Part shown: positions 5,608 to 6,159 of the stretch, in pieces
Layout of the letters: every line of letters begins with the position of its first letter
How positions within the stretch are numbered: the stretch's first letter is position 1
Source: Gp6-AA40 sp050742535
GTDB lineage: Bacteria; Acidobacteriota; Vicinamibacteria; Vicinamibacterales; UBA2999
Length of the DNA stretch: 6,159 nt
Assembly (NCBI GenBank): GCA_050742535.1
Contig: JBOGIQ010000355.1
Coordinates: 1-6,159, forward strand
Direction: 5' to 3'
The notes under the pieces: generated by a model
Told to the model about the DNA's origin: nothing
The model's input: only the letters and a program-made list of their open reading frames with translations
The model's database searches: none
Translations under genes and position numbers: made by a program

Positions 5608-6159
5608 ATGAGACGCGAGTTTGTGCTGGCAAGCATTGTATTGACCGGTGCCCTCGTTACAGCGGGCACGATCGCGGCCCAACAGGCGCAGGCCCCGGCC
5701 GGGGGACAGGCGCCGGCAGGGCAGGGTCGCGGCGGTGGCCGCGGACCTGCGCCCGTTCCGGGCCCCATCGAGAAGGTGGCTGACAATCTCTACATGATTC
5801 CCGGCGCCGGCGGGAACAGCGGAGTCTTCATCACTGCTAACGGCGTCGTGCTCGTGGACACCAAGAACCCCAACAACGGTCAGTTGATTCTCGACCAGAT
5901 CAAGACCGTCACCGACAAGCCGATTACCCACATCATCAATACCCATACCCACGGCGACCACAACGGGAGCAACATCTTTTTCCCGGCGATGGTGGAGGTC
6001 GTGACGCAGGAGAACACGAAGGCGAACATGCAGAAGATGCCGGCCTTCCAGGACGCCGCAAACGCGCACGGCCTGCCCGATCGCACGTTCACTGATCGGT
6101 TGACGGTTCTCAGCGGCAACGACGCCATCGATCTGTATTACTTCGGGCCGGCGCATACC
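5608..6159 (+). CDS. Secreted metallo-beta-lactamase-fold hydrolase, N-terminal part (3' end outside window)
   Basis: The visible part has 184 residues; the frame is still open at the window edge. The signal peptide spans about residues 1-25 (MRREF, hydrophobic VLASIVLTGALVTAGTIAA, then QQ). A low-complexity Ala/Gly/Pro/Gln linker follows (about 26-52), then the MBL fold. Its first strands include IEKVADNLYMIPG and GVFITANGVVLVDT, and the metal motif NTHTHGDH at 111-118 supplies H113, H115, D117 and H118. GPAHT (180-184) carries the expected third metal-site histidine at 183, right at the edge. This fits a di-metal (usually zinc) hydrolase; the superfamily covers beta-lactamases, glyoxalase II, lactonases and arylsulfatases, and the substrate cannot be told from this half. 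The conserved HxHxDH motif argues for a B1/B3-like or general MBL hydrolase, not class B2. The Shine-Dalgarno at 5597 is strong. The gene lies 60 bp after the NTF2-like gene, possibly co-transcribed. Confidence 0.88.
   Translation, partial: MRREFVLASIVLTGALVTAGTIAAQQAQAPAGGQAPAGQGRGGGRGPAPVPGPIEKVADNLYMIPGAGGNSGVFITANGVVLVDTKNPNNGQLILDQIKTVTDKPITHIINTHTHGDHNGSNIFFPAMVEVVTQENTKANMQKMPAFQDAANAHGLPDRTFTDRLTVLSGNDAIDLYYFGPAHT

Noticed and set aside
5197..6156. 319-codon minus-strand ORF
   Set aside because: It spans two well-supported plus-strand genes and the gap between them and matches no family. It is open only because stop codons are rare at this GC content.

Overview
This is a high-GC stretch with G/C-rich third codon positions, secreted proteins that carry Sec signal peptides, and protein families (DUF4331, secreted NTF2-like proteins, secreted Gly/Ala/Pro-linker metallo-beta-lactamase-fold hydrolases) that I associate with soil Acidobacteriota of the Vicinamibacterales type. 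That assignment is inference from family content and composition; there is no rRNA or marker gene in the window.

Region 1 (1-2433, + strand) is a tight three-gene operon. It holds the C-terminal half of a DUF4331 protein, a small exported outer-membrane beta-barrel candidate, and a membrane-anchored TPR protein. The first gap is 10 bp, with the Shine-Dalgarno overlapping the upstream stop codon. The second junction is a 7-bp overlap. All three products look envelope-directed, so they probably form one uncharacterised envelope system.

Region 2 (about 2443-2753) is the most unusual part. It is a roughly 310-bp imperfect inverted repeat that fills almost all the space between two convergent genes. 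An outer stem with 9-bp-periodic ACGAAG arms encloses three further hairpins: 2547-2563, 2570-2639 and 2646-2668. The predicted fold is cloverleaf-like. It looks like a non-autonomous, palindromic dispersed element (REP/MITE-like) that may also act as a bidirectional transcription end.

Region 3 (2767-4173, - strand) is a major facilitator superfamily transporter of the anion:cation symporter type, with two apparent extra C-terminal helices.

Region 4 (4174-4542) is the divergent intergenic space. It contains a 7-bp tandem repeat and a doubtful small ORF that looks coding-like on both strands.

Region 5 (4543-6159, + strand) holds a secreted two-domain NTF2-like (DUF8021-like) protein. After a 60-bp gap comes the N-terminal part of a secreted metallo-beta-lactamase-fold hydrolase that runs off the window just after its third metal-binding histidine. 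The two genes may be co-transcribed.
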